Source: Streptomyces africanus
GTDB lineage: Bacteria; Actinomycetota; Actinomycetes; Streptomycetales; Streptomycetaceae
Length of the DNA: 41,696 bases
Direction of reading: 5' to 3'
NCBI RefSeq assembly: GCF_002150735.1
Contig: NZ_MUKA01000242.1
Coordinates: forward strand, 1-41,696
The position numbers and the translations under genes are program-made. Positions 16,361-23,950 of the stretch are shown here, piece after piece (position 1 is the stretch's first letter; every line of letters starts with the position of its first letter). Under the pieces are notes generated by a model. That model saw nothing but the letters and a program-made list of their open reading frames with translations. It was not told the origin of the DNA and did no database searches.

Positions 16361-16366
16361 AGGGTA
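16361..16366 (-). promoter_or_regulatory. -10 element TACCCT for leaderless miaB
   Basis: TACCCT is separated from the ATG by TGTCCCC (7 bases), with no Shine-Dalgarno sequence between. Confidence 0.55.
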
Positions 16367-16417
16367 GGCGGTCGCCGGAAGTGGCTCGGTCGCCTGTGGA
16401 CAACCCCCGGCCCGGGC

Positions 16418-17071
16418 TCACGCCTCTATGAGTCCGGCGCGGATCGCGTACCTGGTCAGCTCCAGACGGTCGCGCATGCCGAGCTTCTGCAGGAGGTTGG
16501 CGCGGTGGCGTTCGACCGTCTTGGCGCTGATGAAGAGGAGTTCGCCGATCTCCTTGGAGGTGTGGCCCTCGGCGACCAGCTTGAGGATCTCCTCCTCGCG
16601 TTCGGTGATGGCCCGTTCCGGCAGGCCGTCGCCCCGGTGCAGCCGCTCCAGGTAGGAGCGGACGAGGGCCCGCTCGGCACCCGGGTAGATGAACGGCTCG
16701 TCGCGCACAGCCGCCCGGCAGGCCTCGACCAGGTCGCGGTCGGCGACGGACTTCAGGACGTAGCCGCTGGCTCCGGCCCTGAGCGCCTCGAAGAAGTACT
16801 CCTCGTTGTCGTACATCGTCAGGATCAGGATGTGCAGGCCGGGCAGCCGACGGGAGAGTTCGCGGGCCGCCTGGAGGCCGGTCATGCGGGGCATGGCGAC
16901 GTCCAGGACGGCCAGGTCGACGGCGGTTTCCCGGGCTTTGGCGACGGCCTCGGCCCCGTCCCCGGCCTCGGCGACGACCGTCAGGTCGGGCTCGCCGTCC
17001 AGGATGAGGCGCACGCCCCGGCGTACGAGGGTGTGGTCGTCGGCGAGCAGGACACGGATCGGGGTGGGCAT
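16418..17071 (-). CDS. NarL/DegU-type response regulator
   Basis: A 217-residue regulator with a receiver domain (VLLADDHTLVRRG, phospho-acceptor Asp in LAVLDVAMP, Lys in VLKSV) and a C-terminal LuxR-type helix-turn-helix (LTKREE-like ITEREEEILKLVAEGHTSKEIG). ATG 17069-17071 overlaps the TGA of the kinase gene by one base (TGATG), with GAAGGAG upstream, so translation is coupled. In S. coelicolor the pair at this place (from memory SCO5785/SCO5784) is DegU/DegS-like and affects antibiotic and extracellular protein production; transfer of that role to this strain is inferred. Confidence 0.94.
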   Translation of the reverse strand: MPTPIRVLLADDHTLVRRGVRLILDGEPDLTVVAEAGDGAEAVAKARETAVDLAVLDVAMPRMTGLQAARELSRRLPGLHILILTMYDNEEYFFEALRAGASGYVLKSVADRDLVEACRAAVRDEPFIYPGAERALVRSYLERLHRGDGLPERAITEREEEILKLVAEGHTSKEIGELLFISAKTVERHRANLLQKLGMRDRLELTRYAIRAGLIEA

Positions 17072-18186
17072 CAGCGCGCTCCTTCCGCCACCGGCAGGAG
17101 CAGCCGCACGTCGGTGCCCCCGCCCGGGGCCGGTTCGAGGGTGAGGCCGGCGCCGATCAGGAGAGCGCGTTCGCGCATGCCGGTGATTCCGGCGCCCTCG
17201 GGGGCGTCGCCGAGGCCGGTGCCGTTGTCGCGTACGAGGAGTTCGACGCCGCCGGGGACCGGCCGGAGGCGGAGTTCGGCACGGTCGGCGCCGGCGTGCC
17301 GGGCGGTGTTGGTCAGGCCTTCCTGGGCCACTCGGTAGACGACCAGTTCCGATTCCGGGGTCAGTGCGGGGAGGTCGCCGGTGACGTGGTGGCGCACGGT
17401 CAGCCCATGGGTGGTGAACTCGGCGGCGAGCGAACGCAGGGCGCTGGCCAGGCCGAGTTCCTCCAGGACACCGGGGCGCAGCCGACGGGCGATACGCCGG
17501 ATCTCGTCCAGGCCGGCCCGGGTCGCCTCCTGTGCCTGGCCGACCTCCTCGCGCAGGTCCCCGGGCGCCCGGTCCGCGACGCGCTTGAGCTGGAGGAGGA
17601 CGGCGGTCAGGGTCTGCCCGACCTCGTCGTGGAGCTCCCGGGCGATCCGGTGCCGTTCGCTCTCCTGTGCGGACAGCGCCCGGGCGGCGCCCGCGGCCCG
17701 CTCGGCCTCCAGCCGGTCGAGCATCGCGTTGTACGTCGTGATCAGCCCGGCCGTCTCCGCGGGGCCGGCGACCACCGGGCGGGAGCCCGGACGCAGCAGG
17801 TCCACGGTGGCCATGGCCCGGTCCAGCCGTTGCAGGGGTCCGAGGCCGAAGCGCAGCACGAGCGCGTTGCCGGCGAGCAGCAGGGCCAAGCCTCCGAGCA
17901 GGACGAGCGCCTCGCCCGCCAGGACAGGGGTCGACACGGTGACCGGGCCGAGCAGCAACGCGGTGGCCACGACCAGGCCCGCCGCGTTGAGCGAGAAGAT
18001 CCGCCAGAACAACGACACGTTCCTGGACCCGCTCCTTCCGGCTCTCGCGCAGAGCCCGGCTTTCGCACATGGCCCGGCCTTCGCATCTGCCCCGGCGTCC
18101 GCACATGCCCTGGCCTTCGCGTACGACACCGCCCCCTCCACCCTCTCCGGCGACCGGCCGCTGCGTATATCCGTCACGACACCCAT
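17071..18186 (-). CDS. DegS-like histidine kinase with cysteine-bearing hexapeptide repeats
   Basis: A 371-residue HisKA_3-family kinase that phosphorylates the adjacent regulator. Order: N-terminal cytoplasmic tail; five six-residue repeats at 23-52; two membrane segments (about 65-80 and 88-110); a HAMP-like linker; the dimerisation helix with the phospho-acceptor His186 in RELHDEVGQ; and an ATPase domain with DNGTGLG. Almost nothing lies between the membrane helices, so the signal may be internal. I chose ATG 18184-18186: TACGGT lies 6 bases upstream, fitting a leaderless mRNA. A GTG at the NVSLFWRIF position, after the repeats, is the main alternative start and has weaker signals. Confidence 0.88.
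   Translation of the reverse strand: MGVVTDIRSGRSPERVEGAVSYAKARACADAGADAKAGPCAKAGLCARAGRSGSRNVSLFWRIFSLNAAGLVVATALLLGPVTVSTPVLAGEALVLLGGLALLLAGNALVLRFGLGPLQRLDRAMATVDLLRPGSRPVVAGPAETAGLITTYNAMLDRLEAERAAGAARALSAQESERHRIARELHDEVGQTLTAVLLQLKRVADRAPGDLREEVGQAQEATRAGLDEIRRIARRLRPGVLEELGLASALRSLAAEFTTHGLTVRHHVTGDLPALTPESELVVYRVAQEGLTNTARHAGADRAELRLRPVPGGVELLVRDNGTGLGDAPEGAGITGMRERALLIGAGLTLEPAPGGGTDVRLLLPVAEGAR
18031..18120 (-). repeat. Five 18-bp tandem repeats coding hexapeptides in the kinase N-terminus
   Basis: Read on the minus strand the units give AKARAC, ADAGAD, AKAGPC, AKAGLC and ARAGRS (residues 23-52). The consensus is A-K-A-G-x-C. Three units end in cysteine (28, 40, 46). The period of exactly 18 keeps the frame. 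Confidence 0.85.
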
Positions 18187-18192
18187 GTCGTC

Positions 18193-18198
18193 ACCGTA
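18193..18198 (-). promoter_or_regulatory. -10 element TACGGT for the DegS-like kinase
   Basis: TACGGT ends 6 bases before ATG 18186. It supports translation from this ATG, which includes the hexapeptide repeats. Confidence 0.5.
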
Positions 18199-18287
18199 CG
18201 GCTGGATGACAGCATGCGGAGTTGACCCGTCCGTTGAACGACACCGTGCACAGACCGACAAGAGCCAGACGAACAAGGAGAAGAAAC

Positions 18288-18773
18288 GTGTCAGCTCCGC
18301 GCCTGAGGGCGACGCCGCTGCCGGGCATCGGGGTCCAGTACGACCTCGAGACCCGGGAACACCGCCATCTGTCGGTGGTGGCGCACCGCGACGGCACGCG
18401 CACGGTGAACGTGTACCGGACCGACGATCCGGACTCCTGCGCGCAGTCGCTGCGGCTGACCGGTTCGGAGGCGGGGTCGCTGATCGACGCGCTGAAGCCG
18501 TCCCACCACAGCCCGAGTCTGCTGTACACCACGGACCTGGGGCTGGTCGCCGAGCGGATCGAGGTGGCCGCGACCTCGCGCTGGAACGGGCGGGTGCTGG
18601 GCGACACGCGGATGCGTACGGAGACGGGCGCGTCGGTCGTGGCGGTGCTGCGGCGGGCCGAGGCCATCCCCTCACCCGCGCCGGACTTCCGGCTGGCGGG
18701 CGGTGACACGCTGATCGTCGTCGGCACCCGCGAGGGCGTCGACGCCGCCGCGACGATACTCGGTCGGGAGTGA
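18288..18773 (+). CDS. khtT: KhtT-like regulatory subunit of a K+/H+ antiporter
   Basis: A 161-residue cytoplasmic protein. Its C-terminal half is a TrkA-C (RCK-C) domain: SVVAVLRRAEAIPSPAPDF, then LAGGDTLIVVGTREGVDA. The N-terminal half matches the extra domain of Bacillus KhtT. It should gate the antiporter encoded 4 bases downstream in response to pH or a ligand such as a cyclic dinucleotide, as known in Bacillus. GTG 18288 follows AAGGAG seven bases upstream. The gene is divergent from the DegS-like kinase with about 100 bases between them. Confidence 0.88.
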   Translation: MSAPRLRATPLPGIGVQYDLETREHRHLSVVAHRDGTRTVNVYRTDDPDSCAQSLRLTGSEAGSLIDALKPSHHSPSLLYTTDLGLVAERIEVAATSRWNGRVLGDTRMRTETGASVVAVLRRAEAIPSPAPDFRLAGGDTLIVVGTREGVDAAATILGRE

Positions 18774-18777
18774 GCCG

Positions 18778-20001
18778 GTGCACTCTGCGGTTCTGCTGAT
18801 CGAGTTCGGTTCCATCATCCTCGGCCTCGGCCTGCTCGGCCGGTTCGCCGCCCGTTTCCGGCTCTCGCCGATACCGCTGTACCTGCTGGCCGGTCTGGCC
18901 TTCGGCGAGGGCGGTCTGCTGCCGCTGGGCGCGAGCGAGGAGTTCATCGCCACCGGCGCCGAGATCGGCGTCATCCTGCTGCTGTTGATGCTGGGCCTGG
19001 AGTACACGGCGAGCGATCTGGTCTCCAACCTCAAGACCCACTACCCGTCCGGCCTGGTCGACTGCGCGTTCAACGCGCTGCCGGGGGCGGCGGTGGCGCT
19101 GCTGCTCGGCTGGGGGCCGGTGGCCGCCGTCGTCCTGGCCGGTGTCACCTGGATCTCGTCGTCCGGCGTGATCGCGAAGGTGCTCGGCGATCTGGGGCGG
19201 GTCGGCAACCGGGAGACGCCGGTGATCCTCAGCGTGCTCGTGCTGGAGGATCTCGCGATGGCGGTGTATCTGCCCATCGTCACGGCGCTGGTGGCGGGAG
19301 CCGGGCTGCTGGCCGGCAGCCTGACCCTGGCGATCGCGCTGGGCGCGGCGGGCCTCGTCCTCTTCCTGGCCCTGCGCTACGGCAGGGTGATCTCCCGCTT
19401 CGTCTCCAGCGACGACCCGGAGAAGCTGCTGCTGGTCGTGCTGGGTCTGACGATCCTGGTAGCGGGTGTGGCACAGCAGCTGCAGGTGTCGGCGGCGGTG
19501 GGGGCCTTCCTGGTGGGCATCGCGCTGTCGGGAGAGGTGGCGGAGGGTGCGCACACGCTCCTGAGCCCCCTGCGTGACCTGTTCGCGGCGGTGTTCTTCG
19601 TCTTCTTCGGCCTGCACACCGACCCGTCCAGCATCCCGCCCGTTCTGCTGCCCGCCCTGGGCCTCGCCGTCGTCACCGCCCTGACGAAGATCGCCACCGG
19701 CTACTGGGCGGCGCGGCGGGCCGGGATCTCCGTCAAGGGCCGCTGGCGGGCGGGCGGTGCTTTGGTGGCGCGTGGCGAGTTCTCCATCGTCATCGCCGGG
19801 CTGGCCGTCTCGGCGGGCATCGAACCGTCCCTCGGCCCCCTGGCCACGGCCTACGTCCTCATCCTGGTCGTCCTCGGCCCGCTCACCGCGCGCTACACGG
19901 AGCCCGTGGCGACCTGGTGGACCCGGCGCCGCGAGCCACGCCGGGATGCGGCGGAGACGACGAAGCGGACCAAGGAGGCGGACGCGCAGGTGGCCGACTG
20001 A
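18778..20001 (+). CDS. khtU: KhtU-like K+/H+ antiporter (CPA2 family)
   Basis: A 407-residue integral membrane protein of the Kef/CPA2 type with about twelve hydrophobic segments. The conserved core segments are visible, including LLLLLMLGLEYTASDL, ITWISSSGVIAKVLGDL-like sequence, VLVLEDLAMAVYLP and VGAFLVGIALSG. It exports K+ in exchange for protons. The C-terminus ends in a short charged tail and has no RCK domain, which the upstream KhtT-like protein supplies. GTG 18778 starts 4 bases after the khtT stop. A bidirectional terminator follows. Confidence 0.9.
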   Translation: MHSAVLLIEFGSIILGLGLLGRFAARFRLSPIPLYLLAGLAFGEGGLLPLGASEEFIATGAEIGVILLLLMLGLEYTASDLVSNLKTHYPSGLVDCAFNALPGAAVALLLGWGPVAAVVLAGVTWISSSGVIAKVLGDLGRVGNRETPVILSVLVLEDLAMAVYLPIVTALVAGAGLLAGSLTLAIALGAAGLVLFLALRYGRVISRFVSSDDPEKLLLVVLGLTILVAGVAQQLQVSAAVGAFLVGIALSGEVAEGAHTLLSPLRDLFAAVFFVFFGLHTDPSSIPPVLLPALGLAVVTALTKIATGYWAARRAGISVKGRWRAGGALVARGEFSIVIAGLAVSAGIEPSLGPLATAYVLILVVLGPLTARYTEPVATWWTRRREPRRDAAETTKRTKEADAQVAD

Positions 20002-20025
20002 GGGGCGGCGCCGCAGGGGACAGCG

Positions 20026-20053
20026 GAGCCGCCGCAGGCCCGGGCGGCGGCTC
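20026..20053. terminator. Terminator between khtU and the MazG-like gene
   Basis: GAGCCGCCGC (20026-20035) pairs perfectly with GCGGCGGCTC (20044-20053) across an 8-base loop. It overlaps the stop codon of the convergent MazG-like gene. Confidence 0.75.
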
Positions 20054-20459
20054 AGGCCCCCGCGGCCGGTTCCCATCCCTGCCTGCGCAGCACCCCCGGC
20101 ACATCCGGTGCCTCGTAGTGCTCCCCCTTGAGCACCTTGCCGTCCTCGCGGCGGGAGACGGAGCCGTCGGGGCCGATCTTGGTCATGTTGGAACGGTGGA
20201 TCTCGGCCAGTACCGCGTCGAGGTCGATGCCGTGGACGAGGGCGGTGCCGTACGCCACGTAGACGACGTCGGCGAGTTCGTGGGCGAGCCGGTCGAGCGG
20301 GCCCGTCACCGACACCTCGGCGACCTCCGCGGCCTCCTCCGCGAGGAGTTCACCGCGGTGGGCGGCGAGTTCCGGGGGCACCTCCGTCGGGGTACTGCGG
20401 GCGTCCAGGCCGAAGGCGAGGTGGAATTCACGGACCAGGTCAGCGGGCGAGGAGCTCAT
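20052..20459 (-). CDS. MazG-like nucleotide pyrophosphohydrolase
   Basis: A 135-residue single-domain all-alpha NTP pyrophosphatase. The metal-binding pattern EEAAEVAE followed by ELADVVYVAYG is intact. The tail reads HRSNMTKIGPDG and GKVLKGEHYEAPD, as in phosphoribosyl-ATP pyrophosphohydrolase-like MazG proteins of actinobacteria and phages. It probably hydrolyses a non-canonical nucleotide or dNTP; the substrate is unknown. ATG 20457-20459 has no Shine-Dalgarno; TACAGT lies 7 bases upstream. An inverted repeat AGTGG-CCG-CCACT (20471-20483) overlaps this -10 element. Confidence 0.87.
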   Translation of the reverse strand: MSSSPADLVREFHLAFGLDARSTPTEVPPELAAHRGELLAEEAAEVAEVSVTGPLDRLAHELADVVYVAYGTALVHGIDLDAVLAEIHRSNMTKIGPDGSVSRREDGKVLKGEHYEAPDVPGVLRRQGWEPAAGA

Positions 20460-20466
20460 GGGGCCG

Positions 20467-20472
20467 ACTGTA
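20467..20472 (-). promoter_or_regulatory. -10 element TACAGT for the leaderless MazG-like gene
   Basis: TACAGT is separated from the ATG by CGGCCCC. It is overlapped by a short inverted repeat, AGTGG-N3-CCACT, a possible operator. Confidence 0.5.
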
Positions 20473-20545
20473 GTGGCCGCCACTGACACTCCCCCTCGCC
20501 CCCATCGTGTGAGCCCGCCCCTGGTCAGCGGGGCACCACGGCTGG

Positions 20546-20551
20546 CAGGAT
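20546..20551 (+). promoter_or_regulatory. -10 element CAGGAT for the leaderless TAXI gene
   Basis: CAGGAT is followed by CTCGCGC and then ATG. AGGA within it could instead be a weak ribosome-binding site, so the call is uncertain. Confidence 0.4.
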
Positions 20552-20558
20552 CTCGCGC

Positions 20559-21560
20559 ATGCCCACGACGTTCCCCCCTCTCGGCAGGCGCCGGGCCCTT
20601 CAGGGCGGCGCCGCCGCCCTCGTGGTCCTCGGGCTGCTGCTGTGGTGGCTGCGCCCCTGGGCCGAGGAGCCTCCGGGCGGGACGATCCGGTTCAGCACGG
20701 GTACGCGCGCGGGGGTGTACTACGAGTACGGCGATCTCCTGCGCAAAGCGATCGACAAGGACATGCCCGATCTGAAGGTGCGGTTGCTGACCAGCGCCGG
20801 TTCGCAGGAGAACGTCGCGGACGTGGCGACGGGCCAGGCGGACTTCGCGATCGCCGCGGCCGACGCGGTCGCCACGTACAAGCTCGACCACGGCACGGGC
20901 GCCGACCGCCTGCGCGGGGTCGCGCGCCTGTACGACGACTACGCCCAGCTCGTCGTACCGCCGGACTCGGACATCCGCTCCGTCGCGGATCTACGGGGCA
21001 AGCGCGTGGCCATAGGGCTGCCGGACTCCGGCGTGCGGCTGATCGCGAACGGCGTGCTCAAAGCGGCCGGGATCGACCCGGAGAAGGACATCAAGCCGTC
21101 GTCGGACGGCATCGACACCGGACCCAAACGGCTGGGACACGGCCTCGACGCGTTCTTCTGGTCGGGCGGCCTGCCCACCGACGGGCTCAGCCGGCTGGCC
21201 AAGAAGTCGGCGTCGGCCTTCCGCTTCGTGCCGATCGACGCCGGCCTCGTGGCCAAGCTGCACGACCAGGGCGGTGCCACGCGCTACTACCGCGCCACCA
21301 AGATGCCGGAATCGGCCTACCCCACCATCCAGCGCGGCGACCCGGTCCCCACCCTGGCGGTGTCCAACCTGCTGGTCACGCGCAACGACATGGACCCCCG
21401 GCTCACCGAGTGGCTGACCCGTACGGTGATCGACAGCAGGGACGGCATCGGAGCGACGGTCCACTCCGCCCAGCTGGTCGACGTCCGCACGGCGATCTAC
21501 ACCGACCCTCTCAAGCTGCACGACGGGGCCCGGCGCTACTACCGGTCCGTCAAGCCATAG
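20559..21560 (+). CDS. TAXI-family TRAP solute-binding protein, orphan
   Basis: A 333-residue periplasmic-binding-type protein of the TAXI (TRAP-associated extracytoplasmic immunogenic) family. It has the hallmark STGTRAGVYYEYG, then LLTSAGSQENVADVATGQADFAIAAAD and LRGKRVAIGLPDSGVRL. TAXI proteins in other organisms bind glutamate-like and other carboxylates for TRAP transporters. The N-terminus GRRRALQGG plus one membrane helix (AALVVLGLLLWWL) has no clear cleavage site, so it may be a membrane-anchored binding protein. No TRAP membrane subunit is in the window. It converges on gluK, 33 bases from its stop codon. ATG 20559 has CAGGAT 7 bases upstream (20446-20451 is not part of it; the hexamer lies at 20546-20551). 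Confidence 0.88.
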   Translation: MPTTFPPLGRRRALQGGAAALVVLGLLLWWLRPWAEEPPGGTIRFSTGTRAGVYYEYGDLLRKAIDKDMPDLKVRLLTSAGSQENVADVATGQADFAIAAADAVATYKLDHGTGADRLRGVARLYDDYAQLVVPPDSDIRSVADLRGKRVAIGLPDSGVRLIANGVLKAAGIDPEKDIKPSSDGIDTGPKRLGHGLDAFFWSGGLPTDGLSRLAKKSASAFRFVPIDAGLVAKLHDQGGATRYYRATKMPESAYPTIQRGDPVPTLAVSNLLVTRNDMDPRLTEWLTRTVIDSRDGIGATVHSAQLVDVRTAIYTDPLKLHDGARRYYRSVKP

Positions 21561-21593
21561 CCCTCTTCGGCCTCGCCTCGGGCTCCGGCTCCG

Positions 21594-22997
21594 CTACGCC
21601 GGTCCGACCCTCGGCACCGTCACCGTCACCTTCAGCCCGTGCGGCTCGTGATGGTCGTACGCGATCGAACCGCCGCCCGCCGCGAGCAGCGCCCGCGAGA
21701 TGGACAGTCCAAGGCCCGAGCCCTTGATGTTCTGGTGGCGGCTGCTGCGCCAGAAGCGGTCGCCGACGCGAGCCAGTTCCTCATCCGTGAGGCCCGGCCC
21801 CTCGTCGGTGACGACCACCGTGGAGGTGTCTCCCTCACGCGCGACGGTCACCTCGACCGTCCGGCCCTCGGGCGTGAACTTCAGCGCGTTGTCGATGATC
21901 CCGTCCAGCGCGCTGGACAGCGCCACCGGATCGGCCCACGCGGTCGTCGGCGGGCAGTCGCTCACCAGGTGTACGCCCTTGGCCTCGGCGGTCGGGGACC
22001 AGGCCGCGACCCGTTCGGCGGCGAGCTCGCCGATGTCGGTGATCTTCAGATCGGCGTCGGTGTGCTCGGCCAGCGCCAGGTCGAGCAGATCGTCCAGGAC
22101 CTGCGCGAGGCGCTTGCCCTCGGACTGGACCGAGGCGATCTCCTGGTTGCCCTCGGGCAGCTCGAAGGAGAGCAGCTCGATACGCAGCAGCAGCGCCGCG
22201 AGGGGGTTGCGCAGCTGGTGCGAGGCATCGGCGACGAAGGCGCGCTGCTGCTCCAGCACGTCCTCCACGTTGTCCGCCATCTCGTTGAACGACCGGGCCA
22301 GGCGCCTGAGTTCCGGCGGACCTCCGGCGGCGGCGACCCGGGACTTCAGCCGCCCCGTGGCGATGTCGTGGGTGGTGGCGTCCAGCACCCGCACGGGCCT
22401 GAGCACCCAGCCGGTCAGCCGCAGGGCGGCACCGACGGCCAGCAGCATCGCGGCGAACTCGCCCGCGCCGATGACCAGCCAGCCGTGCAGGGTGCGCGAG
22501 CGCAGCTGCCCGGTGGGCGAGTCGGTGACGACGACCGCGACGACGTCGCCGTCCCGGATGACCGGCGAGGCGACCACCAGGTTGCGGCGCTGCCAGGGCC
22601 ACACCTGCCGCGGGTCGTGGCTACGGCGGCTGAGCAGCGCCTCGTCGAACGCGTCGCGTACCTCACCCTCCTTGGGCAGGGACCACCCGGCGGGCGCGTG
22701 GGCCATGGCACTGCCGCTGCGGTAGAAGACACCGGCCCGGATGCCGTAGACCTTGTAGTAGCTGTCGAGTTCGCGGCTGAGCGTGGCCAGGCGCTCGTTC
22801 TCGAACGCGCCGACGGTTCCGGTGGGCGAGTCCGTGACGAACTGGGCGAGAGCCGCGAAGCGTGCCGTGTCGTCGATGCGGTCGACGACGACCTTCTGCT
22901 GCTGGGCGCCGGCCAGGCTGACGGCGAGCGGGACGCCGAGCGCGAGCAGCACGGCCGCCATCAGGACGATCAGCAGCGGGAGCAGACGAGTGCGCAC
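21594..22997 (-). CDS. gluK: Sensor histidine kinase GluK
   Basis: A 467-residue kinase with a membrane helix at 5-30, an extracytoplasmic domain of about 140 residues, a second helix near 172-195, a HAMP domain, HisKA with His260 in DASHQLRNPL, and an ATPase domain (DNALKFTP, DEGPGLTDEE, GSGLGLSI). By position it is the GluK of the GluR-GluK system, which senses extracellular glutamate and controls gluABCD uptake in S. coelicolor (known work). GTG 22995-22997 begins 9 bases after the gluR stop; GGGG precedes it. The stop TAG at 21594-21596 faces the TAXI gene. Confidence 0.93.
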   Translation of the reverse strand: MRTRLLPLLIVLMAAVLLALGVPLAVSLAGAQQQKVVVDRIDDTARFAALAQFVTDSPTGTVGAFENERLATLSRELDSYYKVYGIRAGVFYRSGSAMAHAPAGWSLPKEGEVRDAFDEALLSRRSHDPRQVWPWQRRNLVVASPVIRDGDVVAVVVTDSPTGQLRSRTLHGWLVIGAGEFAAMLLAVGAALRLTGWVLRPVRVLDATTHDIATGRLKSRVAAAGGPPELRRLARSFNEMADNVEDVLEQQRAFVADASHQLRNPLAALLLRIELLSFELPEGNQEIASVQSEGKRLAQVLDDLLDLALAEHTDADLKITDIGELAAERVAAWSPTAEAKGVHLVSDCPPTTAWADPVALSSALDGIIDNALKFTPEGRTVEVTVAREGDTSTVVVTDEGPGLTDEELARVGDRFWRSSRHQNIKGSGLGLSISRALLAAGGGSIAYDHHEPHGLKVTVTVPRVGPA

Positions 22998-23006
22998 CCG
23001 GCCCCG

Positions 23007-23693
23007 CTAACCGGCAGGCGCGACGAGCCGGTAGCCGACTCCGCGTACGGTCTCGATGAGCGCCGGCATCCGCAGCTTGGCGCGCAGGGACGCCACATGC
23101 ACCTCCAGGGTGCGTCCGGTCCCCTCCCAGCTGGTCTGCCACACCTCGCTGATGATCTGCTCCCGGCGGAAGACCACCCCGGGCCGCTGCGCGAGCAGGG
23201 CCAGGAGGTCGAACTCCTTGCGGGTCAGCTGGATCACGGCTCCCTCCACGCTGACCCGGCGGGTGGGCAGCTCGATGTGCACCGGCCCGAGGCGCAGTTC
23301 CGTCTCGACACCGCTGGAGGTGTCCTCGTGCGAGGTGCGCCGGCTGACCGCGTGGATGCGGGCGAGCAGTTCCCCGGTGTCGTACGGCTTCACCACGTAG
23401 TCGTCGGCGCCGAGGTTGAGGCCGTGGATGCGGGAGCGCACGTCGGAGCGCGCGGTGACCATGATCACCGGTGTGCTGGTGCGCTTGCGGATCTTGCCGC
23501 AGACCTCGTATCCGTCCTGGTCGGGCAGGCCGAGGTCGAGCAGCACGACACCAAATCCGTCGACCTCGGGGACCAGCGCCTGAAGGGCTTCCTCGCCGCT
23601 GCGCGCGTGCGTGACGTCGAACCCGTGCCGCGCCAGGACCGCCGACAGGGCGGCGGCGACGTGGTTGTCGTCCTCGACGAGCAGCAGTCTCAC
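23007..23693 (-). CDS. gluR: OmpR/PhoB-family response regulator GluR
   Basis: A 228-residue regulator with a receiver domain (LLLVEDDNHVAA, Asp in LLDLGLPDQDG, Lys in VVKPYD) and a C-terminal winged helix (LTRKEFDLLALLAQRPGVV, GRTLEVHVASLR, ETVRGVGYRL). It should bind direct repeats and activate the divergent gluA promoter. GTG 23691-23693 is preceded by AAGGGGG at 5-6 bases. A longer reading from upstream would add an Arg/Cys-rich segment translated from the alternating GC tract and is not credible. gluR and gluK are transcribed together. Confidence 0.94.
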   Translation of the reverse strand: MRLLLVEDDNHVAAALSAVLARHGFDVTHARSGEEALQALVPEVDGFGVVLLDLGLPDQDGYEVCGKIRKRTSTPVIMVTARSDVRSRIHGLNLGADDYVVKPYDTGELLARIHAVSRRTSHEDTSSGVETELRLGPVHIELPTRRVSVEGAVIQLTRKEFDLLALLAQRPGVVFRREQIISEVWQTSWEGTGRTLEVHVASLRAKLRMPALIETVRGVGYRLVAPAG

Positions 23694-23742
23694 CCGCGCC
23701 CCCTTCGGTTCACTGGCCGTACGATCTGTCTGTGTACAAAAA

Positions 23743-23766
23743 GCGCGTGCACGCGCGCGCGTGCAC
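23743..23766. repeat. 24-nt alternating purine-pyrimidine tract with a 20-bp perfect palindrome
   Basis: The inner 20 bases (23747-23766) form GTGCACGCGC plus its exact reverse complement. The whole 24-base tract alternates purine and pyrimidine without a break, a sequence type prone to Z-DNA. On the gluR strand it is followed by GCGC and five Ts (near 23738-23742), which resembles a terminator or attenuator hairpin. It lies about 50 bases upstream of the gluR start. Confidence 0.85.
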
Positions 23767-23899
23767 CTTGTGCAGTCACGCTGATGGATGAGGACGGCGT
23801 CAAGAGGGTTCCGGTTGCGGAGAGCTTCCGTTACCCGGCCGATATGAGCGCTGCTCACAAGTGCTACGACACGTGTCCGATTGCTATCGGATCGTGATG

Positions 23900-23917
23900 C
23901 TCAGATTCCCCTCAGAT
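23900..23917 (+). promoter_or_regulatory. Direct repeat CTCAGAT, 11-bp period; candidate GluR operator
   Basis: CTCAGAT occurs at 23900-23906 and 23911-23917. An 11-bp repeat just upstream of the -35 is the arrangement used by OmpR-family activators. Binding by GluR is inferred, not shown. Confidence 0.55.
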
Positions 23918-23920
23918 GTA

Positions 23921-23950
23921 ATGACGCAGGTCGTAGAGGGTTACTACTGT
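23921..23950 (+). promoter_or_regulatory. gluA promoter: ATGACG, 18 bp, TACTGT
   Basis: -35 ATGACG (23921-23926) and -10 TACTGT (23945-23950) are 18 bases apart. The start site would be near 23957, leaving a 28-base leader with GAGGAGG and GGAG. Confidence 0.6.

Noticed and set aside
17071..20076. Open frame of 1001 codons extending the kinase upstream through khtTU
   Set aside because: Residues before the MGVVTD start are antisense to khtT and khtU and have no recognisable domain.
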